64,000 nt of DNA from Mycobacterium shigaense (GTDB lineage: Bacteria > Actinomycetota > Actinomycetes > Mycobacteriales > Mycobacteriaceae). The position numbers were made by a program, and so were the translations under genes. Positions 43,895 through 51,417 of this stretch are shown here, in pieces; position 1 is the first letter of the stretch, and each line of letters begins with the position of its first letter. Under the pieces are notes generated by a model, which saw only the letters and a list, made by a program, of their open reading frames with translations, did no database searches and was not told the origin of the DNA. Location of the stretch: the NCBI RefSeq assembly GCF_002356315.1, contig NZ_AP018164.1:3720001-3784000 (forward strand). The letters run 5' to 3'.

Positions 43895-44619
43895 CGGGCG
43901 GCCACGCGGTAGTGGCCCAGGATCTCCTGTCGGAGTTCGTCGCCGCCCTCGCTCGGTCGCCATTCCTGGCGAATCCGCCCGTCGGCCCCGAGCAGCACGA
44001 TGCGGCTGGCCAGCCGCATCGCCTCGTCGACGTCGTGGGCGACAACGACGACGGTGATGCCGAGTTCGGCGGCGAGGTCGGCCAGCCAGGCCTGCAGGTC
44101 GCCGCGGATCGCGGGGTCCAGTGCGCTGAACGGCTCGTCGAGCAGCAGCAGGCGGGGCCGGGTGGCGACGGCCCGGATGATCGAGACGCGTTGGGCCTGG
44201 CCGCCGGAGAGCTGATCGGGGAACTGGCCAGCCACCTTTTCGAGATCGAAGCGCCGCAGCAGTTCCTGCGCGTACCCGGCCTGGAAAGACTGCCGGTTGG
44301 CGGCGAATCGCCCGGCGAATACGACGTTTTCACCCGCGGTCAGCCACGGCATGAGCAGCGGCTGCTGAAAGACGACGCCGGTGTGCGGGCGGGCTGAGCC
44401 ACTGCCGCCGTTGGCGGCCTGAGCCCATTCGACGGTTCCCGACGTGAGGCTTTCCAGTCCGGCGATCACCCGGAGCAGGGTGGATTTGCCGCTTCCGCTG
44501 CGCCCCAGGATCGCGAGGAAATCCCCATCATCGATGGTCAGGTCGATGCCGGCGAGCGCGTGACTATCAGTACCAAAACGCTTGTGGCCGTCAACTATTC
44601 GGACCGTGCCCGTTGCCAC
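43891..44619 (-). CDS. ABC importer ATP-binding protein (SsuB/TauB-like)
   Basis: 242 residues from GTG 44619, preceded by AAAGGA; an earlier ATG at 44655 lacks a ribosome site. Walker A GRSGSGKST near residue 40, Q-loop VFQQPLLMPW, signature LSGGQAQR, Walker B LLLLDEPFSALD, switch His in VVVVAHDVDEAMRLA. It drives the adjacent importer. First gene of the operon; an AGACAGA-N4-TCTGTCT operator is centred about 62 bp upstream. Confidence 0.9.
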   Translation of the reverse strand: MATGTVRIVDGHKRFGTDSHALAGIDLTIDDGDFLAILGRSGSGKSTLLRVIAGLESLTSGTVEWAQAANGGSGSARPHTGVVFQQPLLMPWLTAGENVVFAGRFAANRQSFQAGYAQELLRRFDLEKVAGQFPDQLSGGQAQRVSIIRAVATRPRLLLLDEPFSALDPAIRGDLQAWLADLAAELGITVVVVAHDVDEAMRLASRIVLLGADGRIRQEWRPSEGGDELRQEILGHYRVAAR

Positions 44620-44672
44620 CGCAGTTGTCCTTTCGCCGGAGCCTGACACCGGCAACAGCCCGACGGTGTCAC

Positions 44673-44690
44673 AGACAGACCGCTCTGTCT
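44673..44690. promoter_or_regulatory. Operator AGACAGA-ccgc-TCTGTCT in front of the ABC importer operon
   Basis: A perfect 7-bp dyad with 4-bp centre. The same arms and spacing recur at 45504-45521, just upstream of the TetR gene, so that regulator probably controls both itself and the importer. Confidence 0.8.
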
Positions 44691-44700
44691 ATTCGAGAGG

Positions 44701-44736
44701 GCGGAGGGTGTGGCCCGTCGGTCGGGCACCCTCCGC
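44701..44736. other. Strong hairpin between the TetR gene and the importer operon
   Basis: GCGGAGGGTG (44701-44710) pairs perfectly with CACCCTCCGC (44727-44736) across a 16-base loop. No U run follows on either strand, so it may be a mycobacterial-type terminator for the TetR transcript or an RNA structure in the importer leader. Confidence 0.6.
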
Positions 44737-44886
44737 GGTGTCATCGTCGTCGCCGTGTCGACGATGCTGCGAAATGGTCTGCGATACAACCGCTTAGGGT
44801 CAATCGCGCGACCTACCGGGGGACCCACGCCACGCTGCGGCGACCACCATCCCTTACTTCGCGGAATCGGATCGCGCTGATCTGAA

Positions 44887-45480
44887 TCAGCCGCAGGCGC
44901 GGACGATGCATTCGGCGGCCAGGCGACGGCCGAGGCGGATGGGTTCGACGGATTGGTCCAGCTTGGAGCCGGCCAGCGCGCCGTCGTAGAGCAGCTGAAG
45001 CTGCCGCGCCGTTTCGTCCGGACGCTCGGCGCCTGCCGACGTCATCAGCTCGGTCAGTCGCGAACGCACCCACTCGCGGTGCGCATCGATCGGTTCGAAC
45101 CGTTCGCCGGGAAACTCCGTCGCCACATTGGCGTACAGGCAGCCCGGGAAGTCGCGGCGCAGCCCGTTGGCGATCGCCAGGTCGAAGAAGGCCAGCGCCT
45201 TGTCGGCCGGATCGGTCAGCTCCGCGGCGGCGGCTTCCCACTTGTCGCGGTCGGCACTGTCGAGCTGGGCGAGATAGGCGAGCACCAGCGCCGCCTTGGA
45301 GCCGTAGAAGTCGTACAGGCTGGCTTTGGCGCAACCGGATTCACGCAGGATTCGCTCGATGCCGATGGCGCGAATCCCGTGCGCCGCGAAGAGCTTTGTG
45401 GCGACCGCGAGCAGGCGATCGGCCGGGGGCGTCGACCGTCGCCTGGTCGGCGTCGCGGCCTGCCGGTCGAGGATCTCCAT
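44887..45480 (-). CDS. TetR family transcriptional regulator of the importer locus
   Basis: 197 residues. HTH at residues about 24-68 (ADRLLAVATKLFAAHGIRAIGIERILRESGCAKASLYDFYGSKAALV); the C-terminal domain has the FPGCLYANVATEF Cys feature of the LmrA/YxaF-like branch. An 18-bp dyad identical in arms to the one before the importer starts 24 bp upstream of its ATG. It is transcribed in the same direction as the importer. The inducer is unknown but may be the imported compound. Confidence 0.88.
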   Translation of the reverse strand: MEILDRQAATPTRRRSTPPADRLLAVATKLFAAHGIRAIGIERILRESGCAKASLYDFYGSKAALVLAYLAQLDSADRDKWEAAAAELTDPADKALAFFDLAIANGLRRDFPGCLYANVATEFPGERFEPIDAHREWVRSRLTELMTSAGAERPDETARQLQLLYDGALAGSKLDQSVEPIRLGRRLAAECIVRACG

Positions 45481-45503
45481 GACCTCCGACGCTAGCAGGC
45501 CGT

Positions 45504-45521
45504 AGACAGAGCTGTCTGTCT
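45504..45521. promoter_or_regulatory. Operator AGACAGA-gctg-TCTGTCT in front of the TetR gene
   Basis: Second copy of the dyad at 44673-44690: arms and 4-bp spacing are identical, only the centre differs. It overlaps the expected promoter of the TetR gene. Confidence 0.8.
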
Positions 45522-45522
45522 G

Positions 45523-45750
45523 TTAACGGTCCCTGATCCGCCGGATCACCACGAACACCGCCACAGAGCCGATCCCGGCCAGCGCGATGGCTACCGGCGG
45601 CCTCGTGACGAACGCGATGACCTTGATCTTGACGTGGTCGGCGAGGCGGCGGGGATTGGCGCGCTCGGCAAGCGAATCGACCGTCGCCGCGAGCTGGTCG
45701 CGGGCGAGGTCGATCTCCTGCTTGATGGCCTCGGGATCGCGGTCCGCCAC
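45523..45750 (-). CDS. DUF3618 protein (Rv2520c-like)
   Basis: 75 residues: an N-terminal amphipathic helix EAIKQEIDLARDQLAATVDSLAERANPRRLADHVK, diagnostic of DUF3618, then one membrane helix (VAIALAGIGSVAVFVVI) and a basic tail IRRIRDR. It is a small membrane protein, found next to bcp in M. tuberculosis as here. Function unknown. Confidence 0.9.
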   Translation of the reverse strand: MADRDPEAIKQEIDLARDQLAATVDSLAERANPRRLADHVKIKVIAFVTRPPVAIALAGIGSVAVFVVIRRIRDR

Positions 45751-45829
45751 GTGTCTGTCCTCCGTAGTCCCTGGTGCACCTGAGGAACTACCCTAGTGCC
45801 GACGCCAGGACGAACAGAAAGGACCCACG

Positions 45830-46306
45830 TTGACCGAGACCACACGGCTCGCGCCGGGCGACAAGGCTCCCGCCTTCGCCCTGCCCGACGCCGACGGCAA
45901 GAAGGTATCGCTGGCCGACTTCAAGGGCCGCCGCGTCGTTGTGTACTTCTACCCCGCCGCCTCCACGCCGGGCTGCACCAAGCAGGCCTGCGACTTCCGG
46001 GACAGCCTGGCCGAACTCAACGAGGCCGGCCTCGACGTCATCGGCATCTCCCCCGACAAGCCCGAGAAGCTGGCCAAGTTCCGCGACGCGCAGGGGCTGA
46101 CCTTTCCGTTGCTGTCCGATCCCGACCGCAAGGTGTTGACGGCCTACGGCGCCTACGGCGAGAAGCAGATGTACGGCAAGACCGTCAACGGCGTGATCCG
46201 CTCGACGTTCGTCATCGACGAGAAGGGCAAGATTGCACTCGCGCAATACAACGTCAAGGCTGCACATACGTCAACATTCATTCAGAAGAAGATCTTGAGC
46301 TCTTAG
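45830..46306 (+). CDS. bcp: Peroxiredoxin Bcp/PrxQ with an altered C-terminus
   Basis: 158 residues from TTG 45830 (AAAGGA upstream). It is a thiol peroxidase reducing peroxides: the peroxidatic Cys is in TPGCTKQACDFRD, with a second Cys five residues on, and the thioredoxin fold is complete to IALAQYNVKA. The final 15 or so residues (from HTSTFIQKK) are not the family ending. The ending I expect, ATGHVAKLRRDLSV, is found in frame 550 bp downstream at 46789-46854, behind an inserted SRPBCC gene. The present tail is therefore contributed by the insert; activity probably survives because the catalytic part is intact. Confidence 0.92.
   Translation: MTETTRLAPGDKAPAFALPDADGKKVSLADFKGRRVVVYFYPAASTPGCTKQACDFRDSLAELNEAGLDVIGISPDKPEKLAKFRDAQGLTFPLLSDPDRKVLTAYGAYGEKQMYGKTVNGVIRSTFVIDEKGKIALAQYNVKAAHTSTFIQKKILSS
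46238..46260. repeat. 23-bp direct repeat, left copy, inside bcp
   Basis: The left copy begins ctcgcgcaatacaacgt; the right copy at 46789-46811 differs at one base (c to a). Both encode LAQYNVKA of Bcp. They bound the inserted SRPBCC segment (offset 551 bp). Confidence 0.88.
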
Positions 46307-46315
46307 GGTGTCGGG

Positions 46316-46765
46316 ATGACCTCGGAATTTCGTGTCGAGCGCGTGACGTCCGCTGCGCCGGAACTGATTTACAGCATTCTCGCCGAGGCAGCCGCGTGGA
46401 AAGAATGGGCTCCGCTGGTGAGCTATTCCGAGCTAGTCAGGCAGGGAACACCCGACCCGTTGGGTGCGGGTGCCGTCCGCCGGATCGGCGGCCTGGGGTT
46501 TTTGAGGGTCGATGAGGAAATCCTCGAATCACGGCCACCTCACTACCACCGCTACACGGCCGTGCGCGGCATCCCGGTATCGAACTACCTCGGCGAAGTT
46601 CACCTCGACCCGGCCGAGGGCGGCACTCGGCTGGTCTGGACCGGCAGCTTCGAGCCGCGCGTACCGGGTTCCGGTCGGCTGTTGGCGACCTCTCTCGGTC
46701 TCGTGATCGGCGCTATCGCCAACCGCGCCATCGCCCTTGCCGAACGAGACGCAAGCACTCGCTAG
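46316..46765 (+). CDS. SRPBCC-family (polyketide cyclase/START-like) protein, cargo of an insertion in bcp
   Basis: 149 residues starting 10 bp after the bcp stop. The fold pattern is SRPBCC: first strand FRVERVTSAAPELIYSILAEAAAWKEWAP, later GGTRLVWTGSFEPRVPGSGRLL and a long C-terminal helix. Such proteins bind hydrophobic ligands or act as cyclases; no catalytic residues can be named. It lies entirely between two copies of a 23-bp repeat derived from bcp, so it was inserted there. It would be co-transcribed with bcp. Confidence 0.85.
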   Translation: MTSEFRVERVTSAAPELIYSILAEAAAWKEWAPLVSYSELVRQGTPDPLGAGAVRRIGGLGFLRVDEEILESRPPHYHRYTAVRGIPVSNYLGEVHLDPAEGGTRLVWTGSFEPRVPGSGRLLATSLGLVIGAIANRAIALAERDASTR

Positions 46766-46788
46766 GCGCGAAGGTCTGCGTGTCCGGT

Positions 46789-46854
46789 CTCGCGCAATAC
46801 AACGTAAAGGCCACCGGCCACGTCGCCAAACTGCGGCGCGACCTGTCGGTCTAA
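46789..46854 (+). pseudogene. Displaced original 3' end of bcp
   Basis: A 22-codon fragment ending in TAA reads LAQYNVKATGHVAKLRRDLSV, the C-terminus normally found on mycobacterial Bcp. It has no start codon of its own. It begins exactly with the right copy of the 23-bp repeat. Confidence 0.8.
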
Positions 46855-46979
46855 CCGATGGCGGCGGCCTCGTGGTACTCGGTGATCGGCCGCGCGACTC
46901 CCGGTTTGTCGCAGGTGAATCGCTCGCGGTACTCCGGGGTGTGGCGATCGAAGTGGTAACGGGCTCGAGTTGGGATCGG
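46851..46979 (-). pseudogene. Possible cytochrome P450 remnant
   Basis: On the minus strand, RARYHFDRHTPEYRERF followed by a short unrelated tail resembles the N-terminal segment of some mycobacterial P450s, as far as I remember. There is no heme-binding Cys or other P450 motif. The 91-codon open frame containing it has no ribosome site. A weak call. Confidence 0.25.
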
Positions 46980-47055
46980 TAGGCGCCGGCGAGCGTCAGT
47001 ATTTCGGCAATGGATCGCCGTGCGGTACGGCGCCACCGACAACGAAAGTCTTCCG

Positions 47056-47349
47056 ATGCAAACACCTCGCACTGTGGGTCGCCTCGTCGCGGGCGCGCTG
47101 ATCTCCGGCGGCATCGCCGCGGCCACCCTCGGCGTGGCCGCACCGGCCCATGCTGGGCCGTCGTACTGGCACTACTGCCCCGGCCAGAAGTGGGGCTATA
47201 CCGTTCCGATCCCCCCGGGATTCGACCTAGGCGTCTGCCACTGGTTCGCCGTCACCGTGACCAACGGCCCCGGCGGCCCGGCGTATCACTTCGCGGAGGC
47301 CAATCCGGCAGACGTACCGGCGCCGTCGCCCGGCTTCCCCTGGCCGTAA
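47056..47349 (+). CDS. Small secreted protein
   Basis: 97 residues from ATG 47056 (MQTPRTVGRLVAG). Signal peptide with hydrophobic core LVAGALISGGIAAATLGVAA and cleavage after AHA near residue 34. The mature 63 residues contain two Cys (HYCPGQ and GVCHW) likely to be disulfide-bonded and end in a Pro-rich tail. Related short exported proteins of unknown function are common in mycobacteria. Confidence 0.78.
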   Translation: MQTPRTVGRLVAGALISGGIAAATLGVAAPAHAGPSYWHYCPGQKWGYTVPIPPGFDLGVCHWFAVTVTNGPGGPAYHFAEANPADVPAPSPGFPWP

Positions 47350-47391
47350 CGGGCGCCACTGCGCGGTGTGCGCTCGGCAATACTGATCCCC

Positions 47392-47859
47392 ATGGACTCC
47401 CTTGCCCAGAAAGCGCTCAACGGATTCATCCGGTTCCACGACACCGTGTATCGGCGAACCCACGGGTGGATCGGGCACCGGATGATGTGGATCCCCAGCC
47501 TGTTGCTGCACACGGTCGGCGCCAAGACCGGCGAGCCGCGGACAGCGGCGCTGGCCTACGGTCGCGACGGTGCGGACTATCTGGTGACCGCGTCCAATGG
47601 CGGCGCTGCACGCTCGCCGGGCTGGTACCACAACCTGAAGGCTCGCCCGGACGTGGAAGTCAATGTCGGCCGCAGGCGTTTTCCTGCGACGGCACGGCCC
47701 GTCCTGCCGGACGACCCTGACTACGACCGGCTCTGGAAGATCGTCAACAAGGTCAACAGGGGCCAGTACGCCAGGTACCAGGAGCAGACTTCGCGCCCGA
47801 TTCCCATCGTGGCGCTGATGCCCAGCGCTGAAGGAACCACGTTGTTGGCGGCGGACTAA
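47392..47859 (+). CDS. Deazaflavin (F420)-dependent nitroreductase family protein, Ddn/DUF385-like
   Basis: 155 residues from ATG 47392 (MDSLAQKALNGFIRFHD); a GTG at 47368 also opens the frame. Family landmarks are LLLHTVGAKTGEPRTAALAYGRDGADYLVTASNGGAARSPGWYHNLKARPDVEV in outline, covering the F420-binding barrel. Its N-terminal helix is amphipathic, as in membrane-associated Ddn proteins. It differs from the Ddn-type protein at 5897 in being closer to canonical Ddn. Reductant F420H2, acceptor unknown. Confidence 0.88.
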   Translation: MDSLAQKALNGFIRFHDTVYRRTHGWIGHRMMWIPSLLLHTVGAKTGEPRTAALAYGRDGADYLVTASNGGAARSPGWYHNLKARPDVEVNVGRRRFPATARPVLPDDPDYDRLWKIVNKVNRGQYARYQEQTSRPIPIVALMPSAEGTTLLAAD

Positions 47860-47889
47860 AATTTGCCGATCCGTGCAAGGAGGGTGTAG

Positions 47890-49071
47890 GTGGTTGATGA
47901 CGCAGAGCCACAGCACCAGGGCGGCGATCGAGGCCATCACCCCTTGGTCGGTCAGCCGCACGGCGACGACGAGGGACCGATCGCCGACGCCGAGCGGCAA
48001 GCGGCGCAATTGCGTTCCCGCGACCACAAACTTGGTCAGCGCGGTGAGCGATTCGACCGCCGTTCCCCGTTCGTCGTCGGATTGACCGCATCGGCCGGCG
48101 TGGCCGTGACCTACGGCGCGGTCTGCGTGCTCGGCGCGATGTCGTCGGTGTTGGTGTTGATCGGCGTCGCAATGTTTTTCGCGCTTGGACTCGAGACGGC
48201 CGTGTCGTGGCTGGTCAACCGGAAGTTGCCGCGCTGGGCGGCGGTGACCGTCGTGGTGACCCTGGTGTTCGCCCTTATTGGCGGGACCTTGGCCGCAACC
48301 ATTCCCCCGCTCGTGCAAGAGGCACGCCAGCTCGCCGAGCAACTGCCGCATTACCTGCAGCACGCCCACGACCGCTCGTCGCTGATAGGCCGGATCGATG
48401 AACGCGTCCACCTTCAGCAGCGAATCACCGAGCTGGCCAACGGGTCCGGTCGCTTCACCGTCGCGGGGATCGTGCGCACAGGGTCGCAGGTGTTCGGGGT
48501 CGTGTCCCACGTCGGCATCGTGTCCATGCTCACCGTGTACTTCCTCGCGGACATGCGTCGCATCCGCGCCGGCTTCTACCGACTCATGCCCAACTCGCGG
48601 CGCCCGCGCGCGGTCCTGATCGGTGACGCGGTAGTGGCCAAGTTCGGCGCATACCTCTTCGGGAATGTGCTGACTTCGATCATCGCGGGGCTCGCAACGT
48701 CCGTGTGGTGTCTGCTGCTCGATGTGCCCTATGCGGTCCTGCTGGGCGTGGTCGTGGCCATCTTGGACCTCTTCCCCTACGGCTCAACCGTCGGCGGATT
48801 CATCGTCGCCGCCGTTGCGCTCAGCGTCTCGATCCCAGTCGCCATCGCGACCGTCGCCTTCTACATGGGCTTCCGGCTGGGCGAGGATTACCTGTTGACG
48901 CCCAGGATCATTGGCCGCGCTGTGCGCGTGCCAGCCGGCGTCACGGTGGTCGCGGTGCTCCTCGGCGCCGCGTGGCTGGGCGTGGTCGGAGCGCTGGTGG
49001 CGATCCCGCTCGCGGCGGCCCTGCAGCTGCTCGCGCAGGAGCTGCTGTTCCCGGCGCTGGACGAGGCGTAA
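47890..49071 (+). CDS. AI-2E/PerM-family transporter
   Basis: 393 residues from GTG 47890, with AAGGAGGG 5 bp upstream. The first 58 residues are hydrophilic and His/Asp-rich. About eight membrane segments follow in the AI-2E transporter (UPF0118) pattern, with the conserved C-terminal LDLFPYGSTVGGFIVAA and DYLLTPRIIGRAVRVPAGVTVVAVLLGA. Members export or import small molecules or ions; substrate unknown. Confidence 0.9.
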   Translation: MVDDAEPQHQGGDRGHHPLVGQPHGDDEGPIADAERQAAQLRSRDHKLGQRGERFDRRSPFVVGLTASAGVAVTYGAVCVLGAMSSVLVLIGVAMFFALGLETAVSWLVNRKLPRWAAVTVVVTLVFALIGGTLAATIPPLVQEARQLAEQLPHYLQHAHDRSSLIGRIDERVHLQQRITELANGSGRFTVAGIVRTGSQVFGVVSHVGIVSMLTVYFLADMRRIRAGFYRLMPNSRRPRAVLIGDAVVAKFGAYLFGNVLTSIIAGLATSVWCLLLDVPYAVLLGVVVAILDLFPYGSTVGGFIVAAVALSVSIPVAIATVAFYMGFRLGEDYLLTPRIIGRAVRVPAGVTVVAVLLGAAWLGVVGALVAIPLAAALQLLAQELLFPALDEA

Positions 49072-49100
49072 CAGCCCCAACCGGTTCGGCGCGAACCGCT

Positions 49101-49865
49101 CTAAGCCCGCGCCGCCTCGGGGTCGCCGGTGAGGTCGAGGGCGATGTCGACCAGCATGTCCTCCTGGCCACCCACCATGCCGCGACGTCCGGCCTCGACG
49201 AGCAACGTGCGCGCATCGACGCCGAATCGTTCGGCCGCCGCCTCCGCATGGCGCAGGAAGCTGGAGTACACGCCGGCGTAGCCGAGCGTCAGCGTCTCAC
49301 GATCGACACGCACCGGACGCTCCTGCAGCGGGCGCACGAGGTCGTCGGCGGCGTCCTCGAGGAGGTTGAGGTCGCAACCGTGTCGCCACCCCATCCGGGT
49401 CGCGGCGGCGATGAAGACCTCCAGCGGGGCGTTGCCGGCACCGGCGCCCATGCCAGCCAGGGACGCGTCAATGCGCCGACAACCGTGCTCGACTGCGACC
49501 ATCGAGTTGGCAACGCCCAATGCGAGGTTATGGTGGGCGTGGATGCCGACTTCGGTCTCAGCGCATAGCTTTTGGCGCATCGCATCGACACGCTCGGCGA
49601 CATCGCGCATGGTCATGGCGCCGCCGGAGTCGACGACGTACACACAGCCGGCGCCGAAATCTTCCATCAACGCGGCCTGCTCGGCCAGCGCCTGCGGAGT
49701 GGTCATGTGGCTCATCATCAAGAAGCCCACGGTGTCCATGCCCATGTCGCGGGCGGCCGAGATGTGGTGTGCGGAAAGGTCGGCCTCGGTGCAGTGGGTG
49801 GCAACCCGCACCACGCCGGCACCCGCGCGGTGTGCAGCCGCGAGGTCGCGGATGGTGCTGGCTCC
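49101..49865 (-). pseudogene. mhpE: 4-hydroxy-2-oxovalerate aldolase, N-terminus deleted
   Basis: About 250 C-terminal residues of a MhpE/HsaF/BphI aldolase, starting at STIRDLAAAHRAGAGVVRVATHCTEAD. Present are MDTVGFLMMSH, the metal-binding HAHHNLALGVANS with two His, and the DRETLTLGYAGVYSSFLRHAE communication region that binds the dehydrogenase partner. The first 85-90 residues, including the early metal Asp, catalytic His/Arg and the ATG, are missing; upstream lies truncated dehydrogenase sequence in another frame. The first in-frame start, 49814, would give a barrel fragment that is almost surely inactive. Confidence 0.8.
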
Positions 49866-49889
49866 GGACCGAACTTGAAGTGGCGCCCG

Positions 49890-50604
49890 GTGATGTCGGT
49901 CGGACCCGCTCGATCATTGCCGCGATGGACGCATCGATGGCGGCATGGTCGCAGTCGCCCTCGACGAGGCAGTACACCGTGTTGCGCATGAGGACCGGTG
50001 GATCGGCCGGGTTGAGAACGATCACCGCCTTGCCCCGCTGCGCGCCGCCGACGACTTTCAGTGCGGTGGCTGTGGTCTCGGTGAACTCATCGATGTTGGC
50101 TCGGGTGCCCGGGCCCGCGGACTTCGACGAGATCGACGACACGATCTCGGCATAGGCCACCGGCGCCGACCGGCTCACCGCCGCCACGATCGGGACGGTG
50201 GCCTGACCCCCGCACGTCACCATGTTGAGGTTCGGCGCGTCGATGTGGTCCTCGAGATTGACCACCGGGACGCAGAACGGGCCAACGGCAGCCGGGGTGA
50301 GGTCGAGCACGCATATGCCCTTGTGACGCAACGTGTCCCAGTGCTTCAGGTGGGCCTCTGCGGATGTGGCGTCGAACACCAACCGGATCTGGTCGAAGCC
50401 CGGCATCGCCAGTAGCCCGTCGACTCCCTTCGAGGACGTCTGCACGCCAAGGTGTTTCGCACGCGCCAGCCCATCGGAAACGGGGTCGATACCGATCATC
50501 GCCGTCAACGTCAGCGGTCCGCCGCCGCGCAGGATCTTGAGCATCAGGTCCGTGCCGATATTGCCGGAGCCGATGATGGCCACGGGGAATGCCGGACTGG
50601 CCAT
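49890..50604 (-). pseudogene. mhpF: Acetaldehyde dehydrogenase (acylating), C-terminus deleted
   Basis: Residues 1-236 are a normal MhpF/HsaG enzyme: Rossmann start VAIIGSGNIGTDLMLK, catalytic Cys131 in NMVTCGGQATVPIV, VSSISSKSAGPGTRANIDEFTETT, and KAVIVLNPADPPVLMRNTVYC. After IERVRP near 49896 the family sequence stops. The frame runs on for about 110 meaningless codons, antisense-like in composition, because it reads the aldolase gene in the wrong frame. About 70 family residues are gone. It starts at ATG 50604, 15 bp after mhpD. Confidence 0.8.
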
Positions 50605-50619
50605 GGGTTTCCTTTCGGT

Positions 50620-51417
50620 CTACGCGAAACTGAGGGCGACAGTGCCCAGGCCGGTGATCGTGGCCGATGCCCGGTCGCCGGCCTCGACAAACGCCGCGGT
50701 GGTGTAGGAGCCGGACATCACGAATTGCCCTGCCTCGATTGCGGTTCCGTACTCGGACAGGGCGTTGGTCAGCCACGCGACGGCCGCCGCCGGATCGCCC
50801 ATCACGGCGGTGCCCTGCCCGGTCTCGACGAGGGCATCGTTGACCCGCAGCGCCGCGGTGGTGCCGGGCAGCGGCGGGGCGTCCGAGATGGGCACCCACT
50901 CGCCCACCACCACCGCGCCGGAGCTGGCGTTGTCGGCGACAGTGTCTGCCAGCGTGATCCGCCAATCGGCGATGGGGCTGTCCACGATTTCCAACGCCGC
51001 AGCCATTGCTTCGGTGGCCGCCATCACCTGGGTGACCGTCACCCCCGGCCCGCACAGCGGTGCACGCAGCAGGAACGCCACTTCGGGTTCCACCCGAGGC
51101 GTGCAGAATGCCCGCCTCGGCACCGCCGCCCCGTCGGCAAGCAGCATCGTGTCAAGGACGTAGCCGAAGTCGGGCTCATTGACGCCCAGCAGAGCCTGCA
51201 TGGGTGCGGAGGTCAGCCCGATCTTGTGACCCAGCAGCCGCGCCCCCGCGCCGAGGTGTCTGGCGAGATTGCGTCGCTGCACCGAATAGGCTTGGGCCAC
51301 AACGAGGTCCGCGTAGGTTTCGGTCAGCGGGGGGATCGGGCTGCTGGTCTCCCGCGCGGCGTACAGCCGCCGCGCGGCCTCGTCCAGTTGGCACTCCCGG
51401 GTGGTCAGCTCGGTCAT
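50620..51417 (-). CDS. mhpD: 2-hydroxypenta-2,4-dienoate (2-keto-4-pentenoate) hydratase
   Basis: 265 residues. FAH-like fold with GHKIGLTSAPMQALLGVNEPDFGYVLDTML near residues 63-92 and the metal-binding PRVEPEVAFLL with Glu pair near residues 108-118. It adds water to the dienoate released by the meta-cleavage hydrolase, giving 4-hydroxy-2-oxovalerate. Its ATG overlaps the TetR stop as ATGA, so regulator and enzyme are co-transcribed. Confidence 0.9.
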   Translation of the reverse strand: MTELTTRECQLDEAARRLYAARETSSPIPPLTETYADLVVAQAYSVQRRNLARHLGAGARLLGHKIGLTSAPMQALLGVNEPDFGYVLDTMLLADGAAVPRRAFCTPRVEPEVAFLLRAPLCGPGVTVTQVMAATEAMAAALEIVDSPIADWRITLADTVADNASSGAVVVGEWVPISDAPPLPGTTAALRVNDALVETGQGTAVMGDPAAAVAWLTNALSEYGTAIEAGQFVMSGSYTTAAFVEAGDRASATITGLGTVALSFA

